From contig JAOULW010000002.1 of the NCBI GenBank assembly GCA_029881805.1, positions 124,001 through 188,000 of the forward strand: DNA of 64,000 nucleotides, written 5' to 3'. Each line of letters starts with the position of its first letter. The stretch's first letter is position 1. Shown piece after piece: positions 43,457 to 52,161 of this stretch. The notes under the pieces are model-generated. The model saw only the letters and a list, made by a program, of their open reading frames with translations, was not told the DNA's origin and searched no databases. Made by a program: the position numbers and the translations under genes. The DNA is from Candidatus Bathyarchaeota archaeon. Its GTDB lineage: Archaea; Thermoproteota; Bathyarchaeia; Bathyarchaeales; Bathycorpusculaceae.

Positions 43457-43832
43457 CGCAAAAAAGAGACAGCGATAACACTATAGAACCTTATAAGATA
43501 GAAATTTGTCCTAAACTCGAAATTAACCCTAATTATGCTATCTATCTCACATGCTTTCTATTATTCACGTTTAGTCTATCCATATTCTACCCTGTCATGA
43601 GTTCTCCTGTAATTCTCAGAATGCTCCGCTTTATTGCTGCCAAAAGCCGCCATGTGTAGTTCAGGGTCCTAAATAGACAAGAAACAGCATGTACAGAAGC
43701 GGCATCGGCAAAATTTCAAGTTAGCTTCTTATGCTTCTCTCTCTTTGGTGATTATCCCTCTTGCCACTGAAGAAGATAGCATTATTTATATATAGTTTCA
43801 ATAATCTCGTAATACCATTTGGTGATTAAAAT
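43457..43832. other. Intergenic between integrase remnant and small basic protein
   Basis: No ORF is seen. A TTTATATATAG box around 43786-43796 probably drives the 42-aa gene that follows. Confidence 0.4.
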
Positions 43833-43961
43833 ATGCCTAAAAGCAAGAAAGACAAAGTTGCAGGCCTAGAAAAGCATAGGCAATTGCAAAGAGAAAAGGA
43901 AATGAAAAGGAAACAGAAAAAGCAAGTTTCGCTTCCTGCAAAACACGCTAAAAAGAAATAG
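43833..43961 (+). CDS. Lysine-rich small protein (42 aa)
   Basis: ATG 43833 to TAG 43961, with GGTGAT upstream and a TATA box about 40 nt away. The product is MPKSKKDKVAGLEKHRQLQR followed by EKEMKRKQKKQVSLPAKHAK and KK, about 40% Lys/Arg, a likely single basic helix. It could be a nucleic-acid-binding microprotein of the integrated element. No homologue recognised. Confidence 0.6.
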   Translation: MPKSKKDKVAGLEKHRQLQREKEMKRKQKKQVSLPAKHAKKK

Positions 43962-44022
43962 GCAACAAAAAGACAAGCAAAGACCAAATTCTTTTTCAAC
44001 CAACACGAACCAGGGTTAGCTG

Positions 44023-44088
44023 TTACTGCCATTCGTCTCCTTCTTCGTCCCAACCTTCGTCATCTTCAACGTCCTCTTCCTCAAACAT
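44023..44088 (-). CDS. Acidic microprotein (21 aa)
   Basis: ATG 44088 to TAA 44023: MFEEEDVEDDEGWDEEGDEW then Q, more than half Asp/Glu. A GGGAGGTG lies about 10 nt upstream. It is convergent with the basic 42-aa gene. Short enough that chance cannot be excluded; the ribosome binding site and composition are the only support. Confidence 0.4.
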   Translation of the reverse strand: MFEEEDVEDDEGWDEEGDEWQ

Positions 44089-44240
44089 TCATGAGCACCT
44101 CCCAAAAAGTGCTTAGGCGTAGGCTGCACTAAATCCTTTCTAAATTAGAGTATCGAATTATAAATGAGACACACATTATCCAGTAACTCTGTGAACAACA
44201 CTTTTAAGTCATTTGTCACCAGTTAAAAAAGCAATTCTGA

Positions 44241-44777
44241 GTGGTTGAAACCATGAAAATGAGAATGATAAAACTACCCCCTGATTTCCTTACAGAAACA
44301 TTGCAAGGAAAAGCAGTACCTTTCACCTCCAACCTGCCAGACGATATTGAACTTTTAGACATTAAGTACGACTTGTTTTCCAAGCAAGTATCAGCAATCA
44401 TAAGAAGCGACAGTTTTGAAGACGTTGCAGAATCCTATCCAATTCCAGAATTCCATGTAATCTACACAACAAACCCCAAAGCCGAATCTAAACCCACAAC
44501 AAGCACCAAACCTGAATCTAAGCCCACAGAGAAAACGCCGATTCAGCCAAGTCAAGACACAAGTGCAGTAGAAAAAGAATTCAGCCCAGAGCAGCACGAG
44601 TTGCTAAGTTTCACCGTAGACGGAGAATACGTCATAGTCAAGCCAAACCAATACTTGAAGACTGAGTGGAATGAAATTAACGATATTGTAAGAAGTTTAG
44701 GCGGTAAATGGGTGAAAGGCGACAGCTTCAGCTATTGGGCAATTCCACTGCAACAGAGCCAACAAAATGAGTTTTAA
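44241..44777 (+). CDS. Hypothetical element-associated protein
   Basis: 178 aa: N-terminal KMRMIKLPPDFLTETLQGK, a Pro/Thr/Lys-rich linker (residues about 80-112, TTSTKPESKPTEKTP), and a C-terminal domain ending IVRSLGGKWVKGDSFSYWAI. The C-terminus resembles small domains of viral or plasmid proteins but I cannot name it. It lies between tRNA-Leu and the first direct repeat. Confidence 0.55.
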   Translation: MVETMKMRMIKLPPDFLTETLQGKAVPFTSNLPDDIELLDIKYDLFSKQVSAIIRSDSFEDVAESYPIPEFHVIYTTNPKAESKPTTSTKPESKPTEKTPIQPSQDTSAVEKEFSPEQHELLSFTVDGEYVIVKPNQYLKTEWNEINDIVRSLGGKWVKGDSFSYWAIPLQQSQQNEF

Positions 44778-44853
44778 CTAAGAAAGAAATTTGCCCATCA
44801 TAAATAACCCTCGCCCGAATTAACCAGAAAATACGACATGGTTCCAAAAAAAT

Positions 44854-44918
44854 AGAAAAAGGGGGTTTTGCGGGAGACATCTCCACTATGGGGAGGGTTC
44901 GAGTCCCACCCCCCGCAC
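44854..44918 (+). repeat. tRNA-3'-like repeat, copy 7 (complete)
   Basis: GAAAAAGGGGGTTTTGCGGG, AGACATCTCC, eleven bases, GGTTCGAGTCCCACCCCCC, GCAC. The last 24 bases (GGGTTCGAGTCCCACCCCCC plus GCAC) match the 3' end of the tRNA-Leu at 43.1 kb with one mismatch. GCGGGAG pairs with CCCCCGC (6 of 7) around the T-arm-like hairpin. Its 3' end merges into the 123-bp repeat. Confidence 0.8.
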
Positions 44919-45026
44919 TTGAAATCAAAGCCCATTATGAGCTTTTTAAGCCAAACAAACTCAATTTAGGACGTTGTGGAAGCCTTGTGCGGGGGTTAAG
45001 AATTGAACACCCGTTTACCGGTAAAA
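44904..45026. repeat. 123-bp dispersed direct repeat, copy 1
   Basis: It runs from TCCCACCCCCCGCAC to the palindrome TTTACCGGTAAA (45014-45025) and is identical to 48486-48608 except at three positions. It holds two facing tRNA-3'-like ends (CCCCCCGCAC at 44909-44918, GTGCGGGGG at 44987-44995). Confidence 0.9.
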
Positions 45027-45411
45027 TCGCTTGATTTAGGTGTTTTCGGGATAGCTTCACTCGTTCAAACATCAATATCCACTCTCGCTTTGTAGACAAA
45101 CTCTTGCAAGAAAGCAATAAGAACAGTAAACTTCACTAGCATTTTTCGCTATGTAAACAAGCGTTTGGGAAGTTTTTTCATTCCTAATCACGGGTCATAA
45201 TATAAGCGGGCTATCGAGACCGTGCTAAGGGAATAAACACGTGTTCCATAAAGGTGCTTTTATTCGAGCTTATCTTAAACTAGACCAAACTGTAGGCTCT
45301 GCTAAAAGGTTCTGATTGGGACTCTTAAATTTATCTATTTCAACATCTTTCTCCATGGCTTCCTTGCAGACTGTGTTGAAAAAGGTAGCGCTAGCGTAAA
45401 AAGAAGTATTT

Positions 45412-48210
45412 CTATTCTCGTTTTGTGTTCTTATGATCGCTGGTCAGGTAATGCTGTAGTTTATTTCCTTTTTCACCAATTCTTGGTATTGTTATGGTGA
45501 ATTGGGCGCCTTCGCCCTCCTTGCCCGTTTCCTGAATGTTCCAACCATAGCCGTCACACATCTTCCTTATCAAGTGTAACCCATACCCAGTGCCTCTTCC
45601 ATAGCCTTCTTGAAAAAGCTTCTTCTTTTCTGTTTCAGCTATGCCTACGCCATCGTCCTCATAAACCAATTTAAGCTTATCCTTGTCTATCTCTTCATAG
45701 TACACGGTAACCGTCTTTATCTTTTCACCGTACTTCAACGAGTTGCCGACAAGATTGTAGAACAACTGTCTCAGCAACGAATCCGCTAAAACCGTCAGTC
45801 CACGACAGTTGTTAATCACCTTTACACCCTTCAAATCTGAAAAGAGCGAAACCGCCTCGTCAACCATTTTCTCCACATCCGTATATCGCAATTCTTCAAC
45901 GCCTAACATTTCGTAAGCCTTGGCAAAATCGAAAATCCCTATCATCTGTGCAACAGCCAATTCCATCTCTTTCAAATTATTCAGAACTTCATCGTAGCCA
46001 GCCAACTTCTTTTTCGCTAAGTAAACATTACCCGTAATAACACTGAGCTTGTTTCGAGCATCATGCCTAGTCAATCCACCGACGACACGCAACTTCTCAT
46101 TCGTCTTCGCCAGCTTTTCTGATGCCTGTCTCAATTCCTCTTCGGCTTTCTTCAACTGAGAAATATCCTTGTAGACTGCTATATGACCTGTAACTTGATT
46201 TTCGGCGATTATAGGAGCACAAGAAAAAGCAACGGGAACTAAACTTACGTCTTTCCTCTTTCTAATTGTGTCTTCATGATAGATCTCCCCTTTGCTTGCT
46301 CTTTCATCGAAGGCAACCGCTTCTTCCATCTTGTCTTTTGGCACTATAACATCGTTGATGTGTTTGCCCTTAATCTCATCTAAAGAGTAACCGAAAAGCC
46401 TTATGAAACGTGGGTTGATGTTCAAAATGTGAAAGCTCGAATCCAGGTGCACTGCTGCCTCAGGATTGTTCATAAATAACCGTTCAAACTTCTCTTGACT
46501 CTCTCGAATTTCCCGCGCGTGCATCTCCAAGTTTTTAGCGTACTCCAAGTTGCTCATCGCAGTTGCAGCATGCGACGCCAAGATTTCGAGTAGCTCTTGA
46601 TCTTTTTCGTCGAAAGCATCCAATTCCTTGCTATTTACTCCAATAACTCCGAGGACTTTATTTCCAATCTTGACAGGTACGTCGAGTCCGGAACGAATGC
46701 CAGGCATGAATTTGACCCAAGCATCTTCCTTCTCCGCGTCCGGAACAATGATCGATCGGCCGGTTTTCGCCACCTTAACACTTACACTTCTTTTAATCCA
46801 GTCAAGTGGTAGCCTAATCGAAAAGGATCCTGGATATCCACGATGATCCACAAGGCGAAGCATGTCTTTATCCACAACCATAAAAAATGCAATCTCAAAT
46901 CCCAATGTTTTCTCCACGGCATCCATGGTCAGCCGGTATATTTCCTCCATACTCTTCGCCAGGTTCAATTTCCAACTATGAATGTTCAACCCAGAAACCT
47001 TTTCCTCATAACGTTTCCTTTCTTTTTCCGCCCTCTTTCGTTCTGTGATATCTCTTACAGTCAGTTGGAAGCCGACTGGAAACCCAAACTTCTTGATTAA
47101 TCTACCCTCTACTTCCGCCCACATCCACTCTCCATCTTTGCGCTTGAACCGACCCTCTAAAATGCGACCGGGTTTTCCCATTAATCTATCTTTCATCCGC
47201 TTCGTGAGTAACTTCGATGTTTCATTGGACATTATACCGAACTTGAAACCGTTCTTCCCGACGATCTCCTTACGCGAATAGCCTGTGCCTTCTTCAAATC
47301 TTCTGTTAACATAAGTGATTTTTCCCTTGAGATCGGTATTGCATATACCAATGGGAGCTTCTTCCATCAAAGTCCCAAAACTTTCCTCAGATTTCTGCAG
47401 CATTTCCTCTGCTTTCTTGCGTTCGGTGATGTCGATAAAGCTCTCTATGAGATACTTGCGACCTCTCCGTATTATCGTTGTAACTGTCTTGAGAATCGGG
47501 ATCCTCTGTCCATCCGCTCTCAACAGCATCCGCTCTGATTTGTCTATGGTCTGGCCCAAGTCAGTGATTGGACATTTTCCCTTTTCAGCGGGACAGATAA
47601 ATCTGTGGCATATTTTTCCGATAACATCTCTGGAAGCGCCTATCGTTTCTAGAGCATGGAAATTTGCATCGACAATCTTGTGCGTTTTCTCATCTATGAC
47701 TAATAGTCCAGTAAGCATAGAATCTAATATTGCTCTCAGATAGCTTTCATTTGTTCTCAGGGCTTCCTTTGCTTCTTTGCTTTCCACGATCTGGCATACA
47801 CCATGCGCCAATTCGCCATAAACTGTTTCGGGACTGCCAATCTTGCTGAAATACCCATCAGCGCCAAGATTCAATGCTTTGATTACTATTTCCTCTCTGC
47901 CCTTTCCTGTAAACATGATAAACGGTATATTGTTGCCACTGTCTCGCAATTCTTTCAGAAAATTAATTCCGTCTTTTCCAGGCATGACATAGTCACTAAC
48001 GACTGCGTCGTACGTTTCCTTCATCATCTTGTCCATAGCCTCTTCGACAGAAGATGCTGTATCAACTTGAAATGGTCCTTGCATCTCTAAGCATCGTTTA
48101 GCTATCTTCAACAAGCCGAGTTCATCATCAACATGCAAGACACGAATCGGCGTTTTCCTGTTCAAATCAACCGTGACTTCGACAGAAGACTCCATAACAT
48201 GTTCAGTCAT
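45412..48210 (-). CDS. Hybrid sensor: receiver-PAS-PAS-GAF-PAS-histidine kinase
   Basis: 932 aa. Receiver domain at about 18-135 (phospho-acceptor Asp in VVSDYVMPGKDG, FIMFTGKGREE), PAS domains at about 150-270, 275-395 and 575-700, GAF at about 410-560 (LTMDAVEKTLGFEIAFFMV). The H-box is LTRHDARNKLSVITGNVYLA and the ATPase domain has FYNLVGNSLKYG, EDDGVGIAETEK and GYGRGTGYGLHLIRKMC. No TM segment is seen, so it is a soluble sensor. The receiver-first layout is common in archaeal kinases. It is flanked on both sides by the 123-bp repeat. Confidence 0.9.
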   Translation of the reverse strand: MTEHVMESSVEVTVDLNRKTPIRVLHVDDELGLLKIAKRCLEMQGPFQVDTASSVEEAMDKMMKETYDAVVSDYVMPGKDGINFLKELRDSGNNIPFIMFTGKGREEIVIKALNLGADGYFSKIGSPETVYGELAHGVCQIVESKEAKEALRTNESYLRAILDSMLTGLLVIDEKTHKIVDANFHALETIGASRDVIGKICHRFICPAEKGKCPITDLGQTIDKSERMLLRADGQRIPILKTVTTIIRRGRKYLIESFIDITERKKAEEMLQKSEESFGTLMEEAPIGICNTDLKGKITYVNRRFEEGTGYSRKEIVGKNGFKFGIMSNETSKLLTKRMKDRLMGKPGRILEGRFKRKDGEWMWAEVEGRLIKKFGFPVGFQLTVRDITERKRAEKERKRYEEKVSGLNIHSWKLNLAKSMEEIYRLTMDAVEKTLGFEIAFFMVVDKDMLRLVDHRGYPGSFSIRLPLDWIKRSVSVKVAKTGRSIIVPDAEKEDAWVKFMPGIRSGLDVPVKIGNKVLGVIGVNSKELDAFDEKDQELLEILASHAATAMSNLEYAKNLEMHAREIRESQEKFERLFMNNPEAAVHLDSSFHILNINPRFIRLFGYSLDEIKGKHINDVIVPKDKMEEAVAFDERASKGEIYHEDTIRKRKDVSLVPVAFSCAPIIAENQVTGHIAVYKDISQLKKAEEELRQASEKLAKTNEKLRVVGGLTRHDARNKLSVITGNVYLAKKKLAGYDEVLNNLKEMELAVAQMIGIFDFAKAYEMLGVEELRYTDVEKMVDEAVSLFSDLKGVKVINNCRGLTVLADSLLRQLFYNLVGNSLKYGEKIKTVTVYYEEIDKDKLKLVYEDDGVGIAETEKKKLFQEGYGRGTGYGLHLIRKMCDGYGWNIQETGKEGEGAQFTITIPRIGEKGNKLQHYLTSDHKNTKRE

Positions 48211-48805
48211 CTAATCCACTTCTGTAATTCAGGTACCTGAAAGCCAGCATTCGCACAAGCAGTTCTACTTTGATAAAACAATTATGAAGCCACAATCAAT
48301 ACTCGAGATCGAACAAGGAAATCATGGTAAGCGGCATAACAGAATGGACTTGAATTCAGTTGGGTATGATCCTTTCTTGCCTACTTTTGAATGATTCTGG
48401 CCATTGAATGGTCTCTAGTCTCACAAGGGATTCAAACTCTCCGATCGTTCTTTTGGCGCATTTTACCGGTAAATTTGGATGGGGATCCCACCCCCCGCAC
48501 TTGAAATCAAAGCCTATTATGAGCTTTTTAAGCCGAACAAACTCAATTTAGGACGTTGTGGAAGCCTTGTGCGGGGGTTAAGAATTGAACACCCGTTTGC
48601 CGGTAAAAGTGCTCTTCAAACTGTCGGTTCAAACTTTTTCTGGGTACGTCATTTTGCGAGTGAAAATTGGCTTGATTGCGGTTGAAACGACTAGGTGTTG
48701 CTAGCATTTTAGTTATTGACCCGAGAGTTCGACGTCTTTCACGGTCATGTTATAGAACGCGGAAATTTTATTTCAAACATCTGCGAACACGAAATATGGC
48801 AAGCT
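48211..48805. other. Non-coding region holding the second direct repeat
   Basis: Besides the 123-bp repeat copy it has an extra TTTACCGGTAAA palindrome at 48462-48473. The open frame upstream of 48806 lacks motifs and I do not count it as part of the methyltransferase. Confidence 0.5.
48486..48608. repeat. 123-bp dispersed direct repeat, copy 2
   Basis: Same length as 44904-45026 with three substitutions. It ends in TTTGCCGGTAAA (48596-48607) and is preceded 12 bp upstream by a perfect TTTACCGGTAAA (48462-48473). Confidence 0.9.
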
Positions 48806-49468
48806 ATGACTCAATTTGATGAAGCACTGCGTAGATACTACGATGAGCAGGCAAATGTATATGATGACATGTACATGAGAAGTGATCTTGAGTGGAGAAG
48901 GGAACTTGAAGCTGTAACTGATGCGATGGCAAAGGCATTATCTGGTCGCAGGCTCTTAGAGGTTGCTTGTGGCACGGGCTTCTGGACTGAGATTGTTGCC
49001 AAGGTTGCTAGGGACATCGTTGCGATTGATATCTCTGAAAAAATGCTTACAATAGCCCGAAAGAGAAAAGTGCGAAGCGCTAACGTAGAGTACCGCCGCG
49101 GCGATGCATATGCGTTGGCAGAAGTTTCCGACGAATTCAACGCTGGGCTGGCTAACTTCTGGTTCTCCCATGTTCCAAAAGCGAGGATCGATGAATTTCT
49201 GCATGGTTTTCATAAAAAACTGGGAAAGACCGCTGTGGTGTTCATGGCTGATAATGTCTACGTACCCGGAATCGGAGGGCAGCTGGTTACAAAGGTAGGA
49301 ATTGAGGATACGTTTAAGTTGCGTAAGGCATCAGACGGATCGGAGTATGAGGTACTCAAGAATTATTATAGCAGTGATACTTTAAGGCGCCTCTTGTCGC
49401 CCAAAACGTCAGACCTGAAAGTTCATGAGGCGAAGTATTTCTGGTGGGTTCAATACATGGTTCCTTAA
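48806..49468 (+). CDS. SAM-dependent methyltransferase (class I)
   Basis: 220 aa from ATG 48806 (MTQFDEALRRYYDEQANVYD). SAM motif I is LLEVACGTGFWTEIVA, followed by DIVAIDISEKMLTIARKR, YRRGDAY and NAGLANFWFSHVP. It belongs to the Methyltransf_11/25 type. The acceptor is unknown; the frame is open upstream but lacks family similarity there. Confidence 0.88.
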   Translation: MTQFDEALRRYYDEQANVYDDMYMRSDLEWRRELEAVTDAMAKALSGRRLLEVACGTGFWTEIVAKVARDIVAIDISEKMLTIARKRKVRSANVEYRRGDAYALAEVSDEFNAGLANFWFSHVPKARIDEFLHGFHKKLGKTAVVFMADNVYVPGIGGQLVTKVGIEDTFKLRKASDGSEYEVLKNYYSSDTLRRLLSPKTSDLKVHEAKYFWWVQYMVP

Positions 49469-49481
49469 AGTAGCGCGCGTG

Positions 49482-50207
49482 CTACGTTGTCTCAGCACTT
49501 GCGAATACCCAAGTCACTTTTTCATAATTCGATTTTATTCTGCGGATGCGATCTTCAGGCCACGTTTCATCCCAACTCAGTCCCAAGTCTTCATTCGCCA
49601 GAATGACTGATATTTCGGTGCGCCAAGGTCTTTTTTCGATGATCGAGACTATGCTACAGATTCTCTTGGGTGCGCTGCAGTCACTGCATTTTCCAGTCTG
49701 CGCACATGGAGTTGCAAATCCTTTGGTTCTTGCATGAAAAGGTGCAATGACATTCTTGATTCGACACAGAGCTTCGTCAACATCTTTCACAATTTTATTT
49801 TTGCCTGCGATTATGAAAACCCTTCTTGGACCAAAAATCATAGAAGCAACCCTATTTCCAACAGCATCTATGTTGACAAGTTTTCCGTCCCTTGTAACAG
49901 AGTTGGTTCCACACACGAGCACATCGCAGGAAAAGATTTGCCTTGAGATGTTATCACGAACCATAGTCTTTTCACGATCAGTAGTCAACTCCTTTGAGAA
50001 TGGGTTCAAGACCCTGAATCCTTTCTTTTCGAACTCTTCTACAATCTCGAGTTGGCGGACTGTGGCCGAGTCTCCAACGCCTACAATTACATCCTTTGAA
50101 ATTGAACTGAAAACAATCTGCTTCACTGCATCCCTGTTTTCTGCAAATTTAGCTTCAAAATTGTTTGCCAGAAGATTCTTCAATGTTTCTTCCATTTGAG
50201 CGTCCAA
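49482..50207 (-). CDS. LUD-domain protein (LutC/YkgG-like)
   Basis: 241 aa. VIVGVGDSATVRQLEIVEEFEKKGFRV, DVLVCGTNSVTRDGKLVNIDAVGNRVASMIFGPRRVFIIAGKNKIV are classical LUD (DUF162) motifs. The C-terminal CAQTGKCSDCSAPKRICSI cysteine cluster is usual in the stand-alone anaerobe-type LUD proteins. The family acts in lactate utilisation complexes, but no LutA/LutB is here, so the role is open. It forms an operon with the next upstream gene (15-bp gap). Confidence 0.88.
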   Translation of the reverse strand: MDAQMEETLKNLLANNFEAKFAENRDAVKQIVFSSISKDVIVGVGDSATVRQLEIVEEFEKKGFRVLNPFSKELTTDREKTMVRDNISRQIFSCDVLVCGTNSVTRDGKLVNIDAVGNRVASMIFGPRRVFIIAGKNKIVKDVDEALCRIKNVIAPFHARTKGFATPCAQTGKCSDCSAPKRICSIVSIIEKRPWRTEISVILANEDLGLSWDETWPEDRIRRIKSNYEKVTWVFASAETT

Positions 50208-50222
50208 CGCAACACACCACAG

Positions 50223-50678
50223 TCAACATTGTATAACCAATCGACAACCTTCGTCTAGTTTTTCTATGTTGCTCTTAAACCCGAGCAGTTTGTAGGCATG
50301 AGGATAGATGATAGAGCAAATGTGATCGCAGAAGTAATCAGAGGGTAAATCTTCACGGTATTTATTACTCATCGATCTGATTGGACACTTCTCCACGACG
50401 CCGACGTATCCATCAACGTCCAATTTCTCGGTTTTTCTTCCTACCCATACTTTTTCTATTTTAGCCTCAGATTCAAGAAATTCTTGTTTAGATTTTGCGA
50501 CTAGGCTTTTTCTGTCTGGCGAAGCAGCGGTTTCTGCCCAGAACCTTGCAAACCTTTCAAGCTCATTTATGCCATAGTTTTTCGCAAGATAATGAGTGAT
50601 CAATAGGTAAGCTCCAAACTCAAAAGACTTTCTCAGTTTAAGCTCTTCTCCTGTTGAGACTATTATTTCCTTGTTCAT
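50223..50678 (-). CDS. Hypothetical protein paired with the LUD gene
   Basis: 151 aa, mixed alpha/beta: SFEFGAYLLITHYLAKNYG at the N-terminus, then VEKCPIRSMSNKYREDLPSD and YFCDHICSIIYPHAYKLLGF. Cysteines and histidines cluster in the second half. It resembles L-2-amino-thiazoline-4-carboxylate hydrolase-like/DUF proteins of anaerobes, but I am not confident. Transcribed ahead of the LUD gene. Confidence 0.6.
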   Translation of the reverse strand: MNKEIIVSTGEELKLRKSFEFGAYLLITHYLAKNYGINELERFARFWAETAASPDRKSLVAKSKQEFLESEAKIEKVWVGRKTEKLDVDGYVGVVEKCPIRSMSNKYREDLPSDYFCDHICSIIYPHAYKLLGFKSNIEKLDEGCRLVIQC

Positions 50679-50766
50679 TCGTCACACAAGAAAGAATAAT
50701 AGCAGTAAGTCGTATCAAAAGATTTTGTGAGGCTAGGGCACTCCGACTGTAATTTGGAGGGATGCT

Positions 50767-50958
50767 GTGAAGAGGTTGTATGTTTGTGGAAGCTTTGGGT
50801 TCACGCGTGAGATAGAGAAGTTGGAACGTGAGCTCAAGGAGGAGAGCATCGAGTATCAGATATCAAAGAAAATGAACACTCGCGGGATTTTGGGATGTCT
50901 GAACAAAATCGGAAAGACAATCAAGCAAGACTTTCTTATTTGGTTGAAGTGCAATTAA
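50767..50958 (+). pseudogene. Truncated nucleoside 2-deoxyribosyltransferase-like fragment
   Basis: 63 codons: MKRLYVCGSFGFTREIEKLE, then IEYQISKKMNTRGILGCLNKI. The VCGSF start and the spacing resemble the first half of small nucleoside-deoxyribosyltransferase-like proteins; the expected NPxGYxG part is replaced by an unrelated tail. GTG start behind GGAGGG looks functional, so it may still be translated. Confidence 0.5.
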
Positions 50959-51148
50959 TGAACAAATCAGGCTATAGTCATATGACGGCTGAAGCTTTAA
51001 GCGGTAGCTTTTGCTTTTTTTCTGAGGAGGCTTCGTCATCGTTTCGACGTTGTGAGGCATAATCTAAGCTGGTGATAAGGAAAAATGGAGCAAAATGGAA
51101 TTGCCGAAACGATTATGCCAGATTAGTTGAAGGCTACATATCGTTAGT

Positions 51149-52150
51149 TTGGTGAGTGTGAACATATTGTTGGAAGATGAATTTAGAAAGCGTCTACAAG
51201 GACGCAAAATGAGCACAAAGGACATCGACTTCGCCGTGGGCGCAATCGGGGAATTTGAAGGATATCTTGCGAACAAGAGCGTATCGCTTGAATCCGCGGA
51301 CTTGGAAACACTCAAGGACTATGTCTCGTTGCTTATCCAACAGGGCAAGAACTCCTGGGAAAGACTTGTCGCGATTGCCCGCTATTGCAACTTGGCAAAG
51401 AAGAACGATTACTACGTTTATTTCACATCAATCCTAGGCGCGAGAAACGTGTTACCCGATATAGGCGAGAGGTTGGCGGCTATTGCAGGGGAGGAAATTC
51501 GATGCAGAGTCTATCAAGGTTTCAAGTTGCCCCCGCTAGGCTTACCTCAAGAGAACTATCCGAGACTGACCCAAGGAGTCATGGATAGGATGGAAACTGA
51601 GCTGCCCAGTGAAACAGTCAAGAAGGTTCTCACATGGAACTACCACAAAGTCCCCGTTGAAGCCTTCAAAGAGAGGAAGGAAAGATTCGAGAAAGCAGCC
51701 AGCATCGATGAATATCTGAAGGACGAGCACAAAAGGTTCATAGAGGAACTTGAGAAATTCGTAAAAAATGGGGAGATATGGTACGAGCAAGAGATTACTC
51801 CAGAGGTTGTCGAGTTCGTGAGAGACAACCAGGAAATCTGCACGGGTGTCAGGTATGATGATAGAATCTACGTGACCAAAATACCCTACGTGCCAATGCA
51901 GTACCTGAATGAGAAGGATCCAACCATGAAGAGATACTACGCCTGCCACTGTCCACTCGCGAGGTCTGCGATACGCGAAGGAAAACCCAAAATCTCGTCG
52001 ATGTTCTGCTACTGTAGCGGCGGCTTCGAGAAAGTACACTTCGATGTGATATTCGGCGAACCAGTTGAAGCAGAGCTGCTCGAAAGTGCCCTCCAAGGAA
52101 ATATGCGGTGCCGCTTCGCCAACAAGATTCCGAGAGATAAAATGAAATAG
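51149..52150 (+). CDS. Hypothetical protein with C-terminal Cys/His motif
   Basis: 333 aa (TTG 51149; GTG 51152 and 51158 are also possible). The helical N-terminus (FRKRLQGRKMSTKDIDFAVGAIGEFEGYL) is followed by WNYHKVPVEAFKERKE and a C-terminal YYACHCPLARSAIREGKP with SSMFCYCSGGFEKVHFDVIFGEPVEAELLES. CHC and CYC pairs suggest metal binding. Similar proteins occur in methanogens and Bathyarchaeia (DUF6144-like, from memory). Cotranscribed with the flavin reductase-like gene 11 bp downstream. Confidence 0.6.
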   Translation: MVSVNILLEDEFRKRLQGRKMSTKDIDFAVGAIGEFEGYLANKSVSLESADLETLKDYVSLLIQQGKNSWERLVAIARYCNLAKKNDYYVYFTSILGARNVLPDIGERLAAIAGEEIRCRVYQGFKLPPLGLPQENYPRLTQGVMDRMETELPSETVKKVLTWNYHKVPVEAFKERKERFEKAASIDEYLKDEHKRFIEELEKFVKNGEIWYEQEITPEVVEFVRDNQEICTGVRYDDRIYVTKIPYVPMQYLNEKDPTMKRYYACHCPLARSAIREGKPKISSMFCYCSGGFEKVHFDVIFGEPVEAELLESALQGNMRCRFANKIPRDKMK

Positions 52151-52161
52151 GCACAGGTGTT

